NCBI GenBank assembly: GCA_903845125.1
Contig: CAIMWS010000139.1
Location: 1 to 62,475, forward strand
DNA length: 62,475 nucleotides
Direction: 5' to 3'
Source: an uncultured Verrucomicrobiota bacterium
GTDB lineage: Bacteria > Verrucomicrobiota > Verrucomicrobiia > Limisphaerales > UBA1319
Shown here: one piece after another, positions 25,748 to 35,500 of the stretch
Layout of the letters: every line of letters starts with the position of its first letter
How positions within the stretch are numbered: the first letter of the stretch is position 1
Notes under the pieces: model-generated
Database searches by the model: none
What the model saw: the letters and a program-made list of their open reading frames with translations, nothing else
Told to the model about the DNA's origin: nothing
Program-made: the position numbers and the translations under genes

Positions 25748-28700
25748 ATGCATATCCTAAAAACCCTCCGGCGCATGGCGGCCTTGGCGCTGCTCGCGGC
25801 GGTAAACCAGATACAGGTGAGCGCGGGATTTGTGCAAAATCCCAGCTTTGAAAGTAACATTAACACCACCTGGCCGCATTACGGTGCCATCGACCTTTGG
25901 CAAGGTGGCAGCGGGTGCAACGACAACTCCGGGCCGTTCCATAACACCGGCACCACGATACCCGATCAGACTCAAGTCGCTTTCAAGCAGGGCAATGGCA
26001 CGTTATCGCAGACGATTTCCGGCCTCACGCCCGGCCAGCAATATTGGGTGCAATTTTACTACGATGCCCGGCTGGGATCGGGAAAAGTGGATATTACCGT
26101 GAGTTTCAATAATGTGGAAGTCGGCAAGGTGGTCAATGTTCAGCCAGCCAAAAACAAGAACCAGCCTTACTACTTTGCCTCCTTTGCCTTCACGCCCGAG
26201 GTGGATACCGGAGATCTGGTGTTTTCGCTGGCGGTCACCGGTGACAGCACCGCCCTGTATGACGCAGTGACCATCGTGCCGCGCGACAAAGGTAATGTGG
26301 TGGTCAGCAACCCCAGCTTTGAAGCCAGCGGCGATGTGCCCAATGACGGCGTTTTGGCCAGTTTGGTGGGTTGGCAGGGCACCGGCACCTTTGGGGTAAA
26401 TAACACGGATGGCACCGGCACCTATGCCGATAACGGCACGGCTCCCGACCAGAACCATGTGGCGTTCCTGAACGGTGAAAGCTCCTTGAGCCAGGTGATC
26501 AGTGGCATCACCCCGGGCAAACCGTATCAAGTGAGCTTCGCTTACAATGCCAAGACTGGTAACTCGCCGCATTTGAAGGTTTCGGCTGGCGCCACCGTGC
26601 TCTATGAGGAAAACGTCTCCGCGGTGGGTGGCACCAATCCCTATAAAACCAAAACGGTGACCTTCACCGCCACCGATTTCAGTGCGCAAATCACCATTGC
26701 CCAGACCGCCTCCGGCGATCAAACTTTGTTGTTGGACGATGTGCGGGTGATCGGAGAATCCGCCGTGCCTTTACCCCCCTTGGCGATCAGCCCCAGTGTG
26801 GCGGAAATCTCCCCGGGCCAGAACGTGACGGTGACCTTGACGGTGCCGCGTGAATTGCTGATCGTCCGCTCGTTTGACATCAAATTGCGCAGCCTGTCTC
26901 CGGCAGTGGCCAGCTTGGTGGGCGCCGATTCCGATGGCATCCTGACCCTCCACTTCACCCAAAACGGGGTGGATACGCAAACTTTTGAGATGAAGGGCAA
27001 CGCCCGCGGATCGGCGTTGTTGGATGTGGTGGATAGTGCGACCCTGAAGGTTTTGGATACCCTCACCACTTGGGTGGTTACCTCTTTTGTGAAAAATCCG
27101 AGTTTCGAAAGCGCCGTCGCCCCGAGCGGGGTGGGCTATGGTGAGATCCTGGGTTGGACCGGTGGTTCCGGGGTGAACAATAATACGCAGCCGTTTTTCG
27201 ATAATGGAGCGACTCCCGATCGCACCCAGGTGGCCGTTCTGCAGGGGACCAAATCTCTCTCCCAGGCCATCACCGGGCTGACCGCGGGTGAGAATTACTG
27301 GCTGCAATTCTATTACAATGCGCGCGCCGGTGGCGGCACGGGCAAACTCGATCTCTCGGTTAAACTGGCGGGCACAGAACTGGTCAAAATAGTGGACATT
27401 TTGCCGGCGGGTGCTGCAGCCGACCAGGGGGTTCCTTTCTATTTCACCAATGTGGCCTTCAAAGCTGCCTCCGCCGCCAGTTTGCTGGAGTTCAATACCA
27501 CGGCCCAGGGGGATGTCACCTTGCTGCTGGATGCGGTCAATATTGTGCAGCGGGATCCGGTGGATATTGTGGTTCGCAATCCCAGCTTCGAGGCCAGCGG
27601 TACCATTATTGGCGGCGTCGGTTACCTGCAGCCCAACGCCCTGGCGGGCTGGACCTTCCAAGCCAGCGGTTACGGCATCAATGTGCGCGGGCGCGATCCC
27701 TTCTCGGATAATGGCGCCAACCCGGATCAGGACGCCGTAGTCTTTATGCAAAATGCGGGCTCCATGAGCCAAACGCTGACGGGCTTGACCCAAAACAAAA
27801 AATACACCGTGCTGGTCTGGGCCAATCCGCGCAATTGTTGCGGTGGCACCATCTCCACGACGCTCAAAGTCAGCGTGGACGATGCGGTGCTGCTCGAAGA
27901 AGTCCTCCTTCCCGCTGGGGGATCCAACCCCTACCCGGTGAAGCAGGTTGTGTTTACCGCCGCCGGCACGGAAGCGGTCTTGAAAATTGAGCATGCCCCG
28001 GAAGCAGGCACCGACCGTTCCCTGGTGATCGACAACATCCGCGTGGTTCCCGAAGGTCAGATCCCGCCCATGATTATTGCCCAGCCGCAAGGCGCCACCC
28101 GGCTCCTGGAGGGAGACAATGTGACCTTGACGGTGGCCGCGATGGGTGCTGATCCATTGAGCTATAAGTGGCAGCTCAACGGGGTGGATCTGGCAGGCAA
28201 AACGACCGACACCCTCGAACTGAACGGCCTTACCGCCGCACAAGGAGGTGACTACACCGTTCTGGTGAGCAATAGTTACGGGGTTAAGACGAGCCGCACG
28301 GCGACCCTCAAGGTGCACAAGGCGGTGGCCGGTGCGTTCGCCTCAGGCGTGGGTGCCGGTGGCGCGTTGCTGGACTTGGGGGGTGTTGATCCGCATTTCT
28401 TGCTGGTGGATAATCCAGCCAATACGAATTCCACCAAGGCCTATGTGGTGGCCAATCCGCCCGCCTCCTGGGTGGCCAATCCCGCGGATGCCCAGTGGAT
28501 TGGCCCGGCGGCTGATCCGCAAGCCGATCCGCTGCCATCGGTGGGCTTCTATAAATACCGCCTCACGTTCGATCTCGCCGGTTTCGATCCGGCGAATGCC
28601 TTCGTAACCGGCAACACCGCCGCCGACGAGGGGCTGCATGATATCTACCTCAATGACCAGTTGGTGCCCGGCTTCCGGCGGGCCGGCGCCACCGGCAGCC

Positions 28701-29050
28701 TGGCGGCCTTTACGATCACCAGCGGTTTCCTGGCGGGCAAAAACAACCTCGACATCATGGTGTTCAATACCAGCGCCCCCAGGCCGACCGGCCTGCTGGT
28801 CCAAGGGTTGAAAATCGGCGCACAAGCCGGGGCCACGGCGGCACCCAAATTGACGGTTTCCCGGACCGGCAACCAGCTGCAGATTGCCTGGCCGTCTTCC
28901 TTCTCCGGATACAACCTGCAATCCTCCACCAGCGTCACCGGCAGTTGGGCTGCAGATCCAGCCGTGACGGCGGTGCAAGGGGATCAACGGGTGGCCACCA
29001 TCACGATTGGCGCCGCGAATGGTGCCAAATTCTACCGGCTGGCAAAATAG
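25748..29050 (+). CDS. Large secreted protein with four NPSFE-type modules and an Ig-like domain
   Basis: An 1100-residue exported protein (signal peptide to about residue 27). It contains four related beta-sandwich modules of 150-165 residues, each opening with NPSFE followed by S/A: about residues 30, 189, 450 and 610. Each has a similar core with LSQ(T/V/A)ISGLTPG-Q-Y-W/Y and a closing strand ending in LLDDVR or LLDAV, resembling carbohydrate-binding/DUF642-like domains. A second strand-rich segment (PSVAEISPGQNVTVTLTVP) splits modules 2 and 3. An Ig-like domain (IAQPQGATRLLEGDNVTLTVA... TLKVH) lies at about 775-860, then a galactose-binding-like segment. The end LTVSRTGNQLQIAWPSSFSGYNLQSS...FYRL is a common C-terminal strand domain in this phylum. 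A glycan-binding or surface role is inferred. Confidence 0.75.
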   Translation: MHILKTLRRMAALALLAAVNQIQVSAGFVQNPSFESNINTTWPHYGAIDLWQGGSGCNDNSGPFHNTGTTIPDQTQVAFKQGNGTLSQTISGLTPGQQYWVQFYYDARLGSGKVDITVSFNNVEVGKVVNVQPAKNKNQPYYFASFAFTPEVDTGDLVFSLAVTGDSTALYDAVTIVPRDKGNVVVSNPSFEASGDVPNDGVLASLVGWQGTGTFGVNNTDGTGTYADNGTAPDQNHVAFLNGESSLSQVISGITPGKPYQVSFAYNAKTGNSPHLKVSAGATVLYEENVSAVGGTNPYKTKTVTFTATDFSAQITIAQTASGDQTLLLDDVRVIGESAVPLPPLAISPSVAEISPGQNVTVTLTVPRELLIVRSFDIKLRSLSPAVASLVGADSDGILTLHFTQNGVDTQTFEMKGNARGSALLDVVDSATLKVLDTLTTWVVTSFVKNPSFESAVAPSGVGYGEILGWTGGSGVNNNTQPFFDNGATPDRTQVAVLQGTKSLSQAITGLTAGENYWLQFYYNARAGGGTGKLDLSVKLAGTELVKIVDILPAGAAADQGVPFYFTNVAFKAASAASLLEFNTTAQGDVTLLLDAVNIVQRDPVDIVVRNPSFEASGTIIGGVGYLQPNALAGWTFQASGYGINVRGRDPFSDNGANPDQDAVVFMQNAGSMSQTLTGLTQNKKYTVLVWANPRNCCGGTISTTLKVSVDDAVLLEEVLLPAGGSNPYPVKQVVFTAAGTEAVLKIEHAPEAGTDRSLVIDNIRVVPEGQIPPMIIAQPQGATRLLEGDNVTLTVAAMGADPLSYKWQLNGVDLAGKTTDTLELNGLTAAQGGDYTVLVSNSYGVKTSRTATLKVHKAVAGAFASGVGAGGALLDLGGVDPHFLLVDNPANTNSTKAYVVANPPASWVANPADAQWIGPAADPQADPLPSVGFYKYRLTFDLAGFDPANAFVTGNTAADEGLHDIYLNDQLVPGFRRAGATGSLAAFTITSGFLAGKNNLDIMVFNTSAPRPTGLLVQGLKIGAQAGATAAPKLTVSRTGNQLQIAWPSSFSGYNLQSSTSVTGSWAADPAVTAVQGDQRVATITIGAANGAKFYRLAK

Positions 29051-29114
29051 CCTGCTGGCTGCGTCTGGTCGCAATCCGGCCAGCCGAGTCTGAAACGTAA
29101 TTAGGATACGGCAC

Positions 29115-29148
29115 GGGAGGCCTTCGCAAGTTGGCCTCCCGCTTTTTT
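29115..29148 (+). terminator. Rho-independent terminator after the NPSFE-repeat gene
   Basis: GGGAGGCC (29115-29122) and GGCCTCCC (29133-29140) form an 8-bp GC-rich stem with a 10-nt loop, followed by GC and six T (29143-29148). It lies 65 bp after the stop codon. Confidence 0.9.
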
Positions 29149-29243
29149 CGGCCCTGCCACAGCATTATTGATTTGGATGATCCTGATTATATTTTTTCGA
29201 TTACCACGCTTCCGGCCCGATCGGGTATGGTGAAGGCAGATTT

Positions 29244-30485
29244 ATGAAAGAAAAAACGCTATCCCCTTTTGGATTACTGATCATCCTGTCCGGGCTGAAC
29301 CTCTTCAACTACCTGGACCGTTATGTGGTGAACCAGGTGGTGGAGTTGATCGGGGTCGATTTCCGCCTGAGTGATGGCCAGATTGGGCGCATCAACACGG
29401 CCTTTATGATCGGCTATTTCTTTACGGCCCCGTTTTTCGGATACCTGGGGGATCGCGTGGCCCGCAAATGGCTGATTGCGGCGGGCATTTTGGTCTGGAG
29501 CCTGGGTACCGTCCTGAGCGGACTGGCTGGCGGCTACGTGGCTTTATTGGCCTGCCGGATCCTGGTGGGCCTGGGGGAGGCCAGCTACGCCAGCATCAGC
29601 CCCAGTTTGATCTCCGACAGCTATGCCCCGGCCAAGCGCAACAATGCCTTGACGCTGTTTTATGTGGCCATCCCGGTCGGGGCGGCGCTGGGTTATTGGG
29701 TGGGCTCCCAAGTAGCTGCAGTGTGGGGTTGGCGCTACGCCTTCATTGTGGCTGGGTTGCCTGGTTTGCTGCTGGCGGTGGTGCTGCTGCCTTTCCGGGA
29801 GCCAACGCGCGGCCAGGCTGATGGCTGCCAGAAAGAGGCGGCCGTAAAGGCGGGCGTGGGGGACGTTTTCAAGCTCTTGAAACTGCCGGATTTCAACCTG
29901 GTGTTGTGGGGCTACGTGGCTTACACCTTCGCCATGGGCGCCTTCAGTTTCTGGGGCCCGGCTTACCTGATGCGCGTGCACCACATGACCTTGAAGGAAG
30001 CGGGTGGTTTTTTTGGCGTGGTTACCGCCGTATCCGGCCTGGTCAGTACTTTTGCGGGAGGCTTTGCCGCCACCGCCTGGCGCCAGCGCAACCCTGCCGC
30101 CTATGCGCTCACGTTGGGCCTGTCAACGCTGGCAGCGGTGCCTTTTGCGGCCTGGGCATTCCTGGGCGGGACAAAAACCATTTTCATGGTGGGATTGGCC
30201 ATCGCCATCTTCCTGTTGTTCCTGGGCACCGGTCCGGTGAACACGTTGATCATCGAAACCGTACCGGTCAACTTGCGGGCCAGCGCGATGGCGATGTCCA
30301 TTTTCATGATCCACATGTTTGGCGATTTCTGGTCTCCGGAGATCGTCGGCCATCTCTCCACCCTGTTGGGCAACCTCAAGCTGGCCGTCCTCATTTTGCC
30401 CTGCGCCCTGCTGGTGGGTGGCCTCCTCTGGCTGAACCTCGGCTTGCGGACTTTGCGGCAGCACCGCCAGCCCAACGCGGCCTGA
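29244..30485 (+). CDS. MFS transporter, Spinster-like
   Basis: A 413-residue, twelve-helix transporter. The first helix ends in NLFNYLDRYVVNQVVELI and is followed by the motif-A loop GYLGDRVARKW, both typical of the Spinster-like/hexuronate branch of MFS. GLGEASYASISPSLISDSYAPAKRNNAL is the characteristic helix 4-5 region of Spinster-type proteins. A second motif-A-like loop follows helix 8. Spinster-type members move sphingolipids, lysolipids or organic anions; bacterial ones are largely uncharacterised. It is the first gene of a plus-strand run with the Tat aldo/keto reductase (68 bp later) and the tetraheme protein. Confidence 0.8.
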   Translation: MKEKTLSPFGLLIILSGLNLFNYLDRYVVNQVVELIGVDFRLSDGQIGRINTAFMIGYFFTAPFFGYLGDRVARKWLIAAGILVWSLGTVLSGLAGGYVALLACRILVGLGEASYASISPSLISDSYAPAKRNNALTLFYVAIPVGAALGYWVGSQVAAVWGWRYAFIVAGLPGLLLAVVLLPFREPTRGQADGCQKEAAVKAGVGDVFKLLKLPDFNLVLWGYVAYTFAMGAFSFWGPAYLMRVHHMTLKEAGGFFGVVTAVSGLVSTFAGGFAATAWRQRNPAAYALTLGLSTLAAVPFAAWAFLGGTKTIFMVGLAIAIFLLFLGTGPVNTLIIETVPVNLRASAMAMSIFMIHMFGDFWSPEIVGHLSTLLGNLKLAVLILPCALLVGGLLWLNLGLRTLRQHRQPNAA

Positions 30486-30553
30486 TTCAGCCAGGGATTG
30501 AGCCGCGCTGCGGTTCGGTTTAGGATCGGCGCGATGATCAGGCAAAGGATGAT

Positions 30554-31696
30554 ATGGACAATAACGGCCGGCAGCCATTGGTTTTGCGTTTGAATCGCGG
30601 GGCGGCAGGTTCGCTTCCACGGCGGGATTTCCTCCGGCGTGCCAGCACCGGGTTACTGGGCGCCACCCTCGGCGCCGCCTGGTCTGCCGGGGCCGCGGGG
30701 ACCGAGTTCCGGCGCGGGGGAATGACCTATCGTAATTTGGGGAAAACCGGCCTGAACGTGTCCTTGCTGGCTTTCGGATCGCACACGGATCCCGCGGATC
30801 GCATCCCGGCTGGCCCCGGCAAAACCGTGCTCACGGCGGCGGGCCAGGCGCGTCGGGACCGCATCATTTCACGCGCCTGTGATCTCGGGGTCAACCTCCT
30901 GGACGTTTACGACACCGAAGGCCAGTGGGAACCAGCAGCCCGCCTGGTGAAGGAAAAGCGGGATAAGATCCTGATCTCGCTGGCCCACGAATGCACGCCG
31001 CGGCAGATCGACCGGGCGTGCGGATTGTTTGGGCATGTGGATCTTTTCCGCTTCCACACGGCGGAGATCGACGGGGGGACGCTGGAAAACTGGGACCGGC
31101 TGCGCCGGGCAAAAACCGCTGGGAAAATCCGGGCCATCGGAATTGCCACCCACATCGAGCGGACCATGCTGGCCGCGCTGGAAGAATTGGAGGGCTTGGA
31201 TTACCTGTTTTTCCCCTATAATTTTATCCACGCCCGCGGGGATTACAGCCGGTTCCTGCCCGAGGCCATTCGCCGGCAGGTGGGGCTCATCGCCATGAAG
31301 CCCCTGGCCTCCGGATCCATTGTGAAGCTGGATCCGACCGCCCGGATGCAGTCCGCGCCTGAGTTTGCGCAGATCGCCCTCTGGCGGGAGAGCACCCAGG
31401 CGGTCCTGCCGGCCGTGGTGGCGGAGTTGACCAAGAGCCTGAACCGGCTGCCCGATGAGACCCTTTGCATGGCCGCCCTGCGTTTTGTTTACAGCCGTCC
31501 TTTCGTATCGGCCACCATCACGGGGATGTTCGAAGCCCAATGCCTGGAGGACAATTACCGCGCCCTCGCGGGCTGCCAGGAGCGGAAAACGGAAGAACAC
31601 TCCGCTTTGGAAGCGGCTGAGCGCCTGGCCGCCCTGCTGGGCGATCAATGGCTTCCGCCCCACTACCGATGGCTGGAGGAACAATGGCGCGCCTGA
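30554..31696 (+). CDS. Tat-exported aldo/keto reductase family protein
   Basis: A 380-residue protein. The N-terminus (LPRRDFLRRASTGLLGATLGAA) is a twin-arginine signal, so the folded, cofactor-loaded protein is sent to the periplasm. The AKR barrel starts with MTYRNLGKTGLNVSLLAFGSH. Catalytic positions: Asp and Tyr in VNLLDVYDTEGQWE (near the usual DTAxxYGxxE), Lys in KRDKILISLAHE, and His in LFRFHTAEID. The later GKIRAIGIATH and GLIAMKPLASG strands fit the NADP site. The end of the gene overlaps the start of the cytochrome-FGE gene by 13 bp, indicating translational coupling and perhaps joint periplasmic redox work. Confidence 0.85.
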   Translation: MDNNGRQPLVLRLNRGAAGSLPRRDFLRRASTGLLGATLGAAWSAGAAGTEFRRGGMTYRNLGKTGLNVSLLAFGSHTDPADRIPAGPGKTVLTAAGQARRDRIISRACDLGVNLLDVYDTEGQWEPAARLVKEKRDKILISLAHECTPRQIDRACGLFGHVDLFRFHTAEIDGGTLENWDRLRRAKTAGKIRAIGIATHIERTMLAALEELEGLDYLFFPYNFIHARGDYSRFLPEAIRRQVGLIAMKPLASGSIVKLDPTARMQSAPEFAQIALWRESTQAVLPAVVAELTKSLNRLPDETLCMAALRFVYSRPFVSATITGMFEAQCLEDNYRALAGCQERKTEEHSALEAAERLAALLGDQWLPPHYRWLEEQWRA

Positions 31697-32979
31697 CCTT
31701 CAAATGGTTTCTGCTGGCGCTTGGGGGGAGCCTGATCCTGGCGGTTTCACCGGCAGCTGCGGCCGAGGCCGATGCCCGCCAGGCCGCCGGGGAATGCGCC
31801 CGTTGCCATGTGATCTCGGTGGCGGAATGGGGCTGCTCGGGGCATTTCCCCAGGGGGGTGGATTGCCCAGCCTGCCACGGGGCCAGCCAGGGCCACGTCC
31901 GCGACGAGCGGAACAATGTGAAACCGGATCACCGGCCACGGGGCGCGGCGGTCGCGGATCTGTGCCGGCCATGCCACACGGAGGGCTGCCCCCGGGAAAA
32001 GAAGGTGGCTGCCTGCCAGGAGTGCCATCACGTGCATGCGCTGATCGATCCCCGCAAGCCGTTTGCGGCGCGCGATGAAGGCCGCGAACAGTTGGCGGCG
32101 CGCTGGCGGCGCCGGGCCCAATGGATGGAGGAGGGGGAGCGGCACGTCCGGGCGCAGCGCTGGGAATCCGCGCGGCGGGCTTTCCAAAAAGCGCGCGAGG
32201 AGATTCCCGGGGACTCCGCGGCGGCGGCCCGGATTAAAATGTGCGAGCGTCGCCTGAATCCGGGGCTGGCCGGTTTTGAAATCGCTGGCGCCAGCTTTGA
32301 CGGCCCCACCGGTTTGCCGCGCGCGGTGCGGGTGGTGGAACTGGGGATTCCCATGTTGCTGGTCGCTGGCGGGGAGTTGGACTTGGGCGCCGAGGATTTG
32401 GCCAATGCCCGGCCGGTGCATACGGTGTGGGTGGCGCCGTTTTACCTGGCTCGCCACGAGGTGACCCGCGAGGAATGGGGGGCCGTGATGGGGGCGGGCT
32501 CGGGTTCACCCGGAAAGCCGGGCGGTGGCCACGGGGGACGGTTGCCCATGGACAACGTCTCCTGGGCAGACGCGCAGGCGTTCGTGCGCCAGCTCAATGC
32601 CCGGATCGTGGGTGGCGGCTTCCGTCTGCCCACTGAGGCGGAGTGGGAATGCGCCGCACGGGCGGGCGGGGAAAGCGGCGAGGCTTTTGACCTGGAAACG
32701 CCCCGGGAGGTGGAGCGGGGTATCCCGAACCGCCTGGGCTTTTTTGACCTGGCCGGCAATGTGCGGGAATGGTGTTCCAGCCTCCTGGCGCCCTATCCTT
32801 ACCAGGCCGCCGATGGGCGGGAGGCCGGTGACCTGCCGGGGCTCCGGGTGTTGCGCGGTGGATCCTTTAAAGACCTTTCCAGTTGGTACAGCCCGGGATT
32901 CCGCCACGGCGAGCGCCCCTCCCGCCGGATGGGCTTGAACGGCTTCCGCCTGGCCCGTGACGCGGACCGCGTCAAATAA
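31684..32979 (+). CDS. Tetraheme cytochrome c fused to FGE-like (SUMF1/EgtB-type) domain
   Basis: A 431-residue exported protein from ATG 31684 (signal peptide to about residue 27). Four c-type heme motifs occur in the first 115 residues: CARCH (38-42), CPACH (61-65), CRPCH (94-98) and CQECH (111-115). A TPR-like helical stretch (about 130-185) connects to an FGE-sulfatase fold (about 205-425) with VHTVWVAPFYLARHEVTREEWGAVMG, RLPTEAEWECAARAG, FFDLAGNVREWC and LRGGSF. The cysteine pair needed for formylglycine generation is absent: the segment reads SFKDLSSWYSPGFRHGERPS where active enzymes have Cys. So it is probably not a sulfatase-maturing enzyme; substrate binding by the FGE-like domain with electron transfer through the hemes is a possibility. 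Confidence 0.85.
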   Translation: MARLTFKWFLLALGGSLILAVSPAAAAEADARQAAGECARCHVISVAEWGCSGHFPRGVDCPACHGASQGHVRDERNNVKPDHRPRGAAVADLCRPCHTEGCPREKKVAACQECHHVHALIDPRKPFAARDEGREQLAARWRRRAQWMEEGERHVRAQRWESARRAFQKAREEIPGDSAAAARIKMCERRLNPGLAGFEIAGASFDGPTGLPRAVRVVELGIPMLLVAGGELDLGAEDLANARPVHTVWVAPFYLARHEVTREEWGAVMGAGSGSPGKPGGGHGGRLPMDNVSWADAQAFVRQLNARIVGGGFRLPTEAEWECAARAGGESGEAFDLETPREVERGIPNRLGFFDLAGNVREWCSSLLAPYPYQAADGREAGDLPGLRVLRGGSFKDLSSWYSPGFRHGERPSRRMGLNGFRLARDADRVK

Positions 32980-32991
32980 GGAGCCGTCGGG

Positions 32992-35382
32992 TCAACGTTC
33001 CGCGTCCGCGCGGATCATCCGCAGGCCGAATACGGCGGCGATTTCGCTGCCGCGGGTGGCCTGGAAGCGGACGGTCACTTTTTGCTTGTCGCGGACCAGC
33101 GCCGCGGGAATGGCATATTGGATATCGAAGAAGCGGGGTGGGCCGCCTTTTTCCACCACTTGGTCCCCCACGCGCTGGTTTTCCACCAGGATTTCGAAGG
33201 TGCGTTTACGCCATTCGTCGCTGTAATAGGTGGCCACGACCGCCATGGGATGATTCGTTTCCACCGGCAGGTCGAAGGAAAACCACTGCTTGCCCCGGCG
33301 GGACGGCCGGCCGAGGACGCGGTCCGGCCAGGTGTCCTCGCCTTGTTGATGGAAGTCCCGTTCCGGCTGCATCTCGCCGGGCTGTACAAAAGCCACCGTC
33401 GCCAGGCTCAAGCGGCGCTGGCGCTCGCGCTCCTCGGCGTAATCCGCCGATTTTTTCTCCCATTCGGCAGGGGTGAAGAAATCCCAGTAAACCGCGTAGG
33501 TGCGGCGGTGCAGGCGATAGAAAGGCTTGAAATCCACCTCCCGGTCGCGACCCACGCCCTCGCTGCGGAAACAGCCCGGCTGGCCGGGCAGTGGCTTCAA
33601 CCAGCCGGCCACCGGTTGCTCCGCGGCCATGAAAACCGGCACCGCCCCGGGCTTCCAGGCGGGGAAATCGTTTTCCGGGCCCAGATCTCCAGCCAGCACG
33701 AGCGGCCCCCACAGCACGGCCGCGCGCCGGGGATTGTCCGGCACTGGCTCCAGCCGGAGGGACTTGGGCAGGCACAGGGCCACTTGGTCGCCGCTTTGCC
33801 AGGTGCGTTTCAATTCCACGAACGAGCCGGGCCGGGCGGCCACGGTTTCCCTCGCGCCATTGACCTCCACCGTGAAACCATCCGCCGCCCAGGCGGGACG
33901 GCGCAACAACAGCGTCAATTCACGGGGCGCTTCGAGATTCAGTTTGAGGGTGGCGATTTGCCCCTCCGGAAAAGAGGTTTCCATCTCCAGCCGCAGGCCG
34001 GCGGCTTTCCAATGCGCCGTGGAGGGGGCGTAGAGGGTCACCCAGAGGCGGTCTCCGGCCTCATAATAAAGGCCGTCGCCGTGCAGGGCGTGGCTCTCCA
34101 TGCCCGAGCCGACACAGCAGGTGAAGCCCGAGAACATGTCCTGGTATTCGTGCTGCACCCCCCGGCCCACCGGAACCATATAGCAGGTGCGCCCGTCCTG
34201 GGGGTCCAGGGAGGCCAGGATGTGGTTGAACAAGGCGCGTTCCATAAACTCGGCGTAGTGGGCATCCGGGCGCAGCGCGAATAATTGGCGGGTCATCTTG
34301 AGCAGGTTATAGACGTTGCAGGTCTCGGCGGTGCGGCCGTCCACCCGGTCGCTCAACTGATCCGGCGGGCCGAAGTATTCGTCCTTGCCGTGGCCGCCGG
34401 TGGCGTAGCTGTGGTGGCCTGCCACGCGGTCCCAGAAGAAGCCCGCGGCAAATCCGTCGCCCGGATCGCCGGTCCAGGAAAAGCGCGCCAGGGAACCGAG
34501 GAGCTTGGGCACCTGGGTATTGCCGTGCAGCCCCCCCAGGCGGTCCTCATGGCGCTTGAGCGGCTCCAGCACCGCCTGGTGTTCGAAACGGCGGGAAAGC
34601 TTGAGCCAGCGCGCGTCCCCGGTGTCGGCATACAGATCCACCAGCACCTCGTTCATGCCGCCAAACTCGGTGTTCAGCATTTTCTGGACTTGGGCCTCGT
34701 CCAGGTGGGACAACACCCCTTCCGCCCAGGCGGCGAACTTGATTTCCAGTTCCAGCGCGGTGCGGTTGCCTGCAAAACGATACGCATCCCGCAACCCGGC
34801 ATAGACTTTGTGCAGCACGTAAAAGGGCGACCACAGGCCGTTGAGATCGAATCCTCCGGAGCGGATATCGCCCCGGGCCACTTCGGCGAAGCGCTCGCGA
34901 CCGTTGGCCAGCGCCCCCAGGTAACCATCCCCGTTGGCCTCCTGCACGGCCTTCAGCTCCGCGATCAGGTAATCGACACGTTCCTTGAACCGGGCGTCGC
35001 CGGTGGCCGCCAACATCAGGCTGGCGGCCGACAGGTAATGGCCGAGGATATGGCCGGTGAGGTTCTTGCCGTCGCCGTCCCAGCCCCCGTATCCTTCAGC
35101 CTTGGGTTTCAGTCCGGCCCGCTTCTGGAAGTAGGCGAGCATTCGGTCCGGCTCCAGTTTCAGGAGATAATCCCGGTTCAAATCCTGGGCTTGCTTGAGC
35201 GGCCCGCCCGTGAGCCGCACGGCGGTCAACGGCAATGGCCGCGCCGCGTCCGGAATGACTCTTTGGGCGGGTTGGGCGGGAACCCACACCGCGGCCCACT
35301 GCGCCAGGATCAGGCTCAGGATGCAAACCGATCGGCGGTTCGCCGTTTCAAACTGTTTGTCAGGGAGGAGATTGGCATTCAT
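32992..35382 (-). CDS. Secreted GH127-type beta-L-arabinofuranosidase
   Basis: About 796 residues from ATG 35382, with a signal peptide (SVCILSLILAQWAAVWVPA). The frame continues upstream without ribosome site. The GH127 (formerly DUF1680) signature is clear: KAEGYGGWDGDGKNLTGHILGHYLSA, the zinc ligands E353 and C355 in ETCNVYNLLKM, and the pair C422-C423 in SGFTCCVGSGMESHA, where the first Cys is the expected nucleophile in HypBA1-type enzymes. A C-terminal beta sandwich follows (TLKLNLEAPRELTLLLRRPAW). It should remove L-arabinofuranose, or related sugars, from oligosaccharides. It ends 13 bp from the opposing cytochrome-FGE gene. Confidence 0.9.
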   Translation of the reverse strand: MNANLLPDKQFETANRRSVCILSLILAQWAAVWVPAQPAQRVIPDAARPLPLTAVRLTGGPLKQAQDLNRDYLLKLEPDRMLAYFQKRAGLKPKAEGYGGWDGDGKNLTGHILGHYLSAASLMLAATGDARFKERVDYLIAELKAVQEANGDGYLGALANGRERFAEVARGDIRSGGFDLNGLWSPFYVLHKVYAGLRDAYRFAGNRTALELEIKFAAWAEGVLSHLDEAQVQKMLNTEFGGMNEVLVDLYADTGDARWLKLSRRFEHQAVLEPLKRHEDRLGGLHGNTQVPKLLGSLARFSWTGDPGDGFAAGFFWDRVAGHHSYATGGHGKDEYFGPPDQLSDRVDGRTAETCNVYNLLKMTRQLFALRPDAHYAEFMERALFNHILASLDPQDGRTCYMVPVGRGVQHEYQDMFSGFTCCVGSGMESHALHGDGLYYEAGDRLWVTLYAPSTAHWKAAGLRLEMETSFPEGQIATLKLNLEAPRELTLLLRRPAWAADGFTVEVNGARETVAARPGSFVELKRTWQSGDQVALCLPKSLRLEPVPDNPRRAAVLWGPLVLAGDLGPENDFPAWKPGAVPVFMAAEQPVAGWLKPLPGQPGCFRSEGVGRDREVDFKPFYRLHRRTYAVYWDFFTPAEWEKKSADYAEERERQRRLSLATVAFVQPGEMQPERDFHQQGEDTWPDRVLGRPSRRGKQWFSFDLPVETNHPMAVVATYYSDEWRKRTFEILVENQRVGDQVVEKGGPPRFFDIQYAIPAALVRDKQKVTVRFQATRGSEIAAVFGLRMIRADAER

Positions 35383-35500
35383 GACCGCTGGCAGCCTGCG
35401 CAAACCCCCGTTTTGAGTCAAGCCGGAGACAGCCGGAGACAGCCGATTGGCGTGCGCACTTTTTTGCACCCACAAAAGGGCTCACCGTATTTGGGTGCCA

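Noticed and set aside
31684..32979. FGE-like domain as the maturation enzyme for the neighbouring sulfatases
   Set aside because: The two active-site cysteines are missing, so formylglycine generation is not supported.
35421..35445. Short tandem repeat (AGCCGGAGAC twice)
   Set aside because: Only two units in intergenic DNA; no sign of a CRISPR array or functional repeat.
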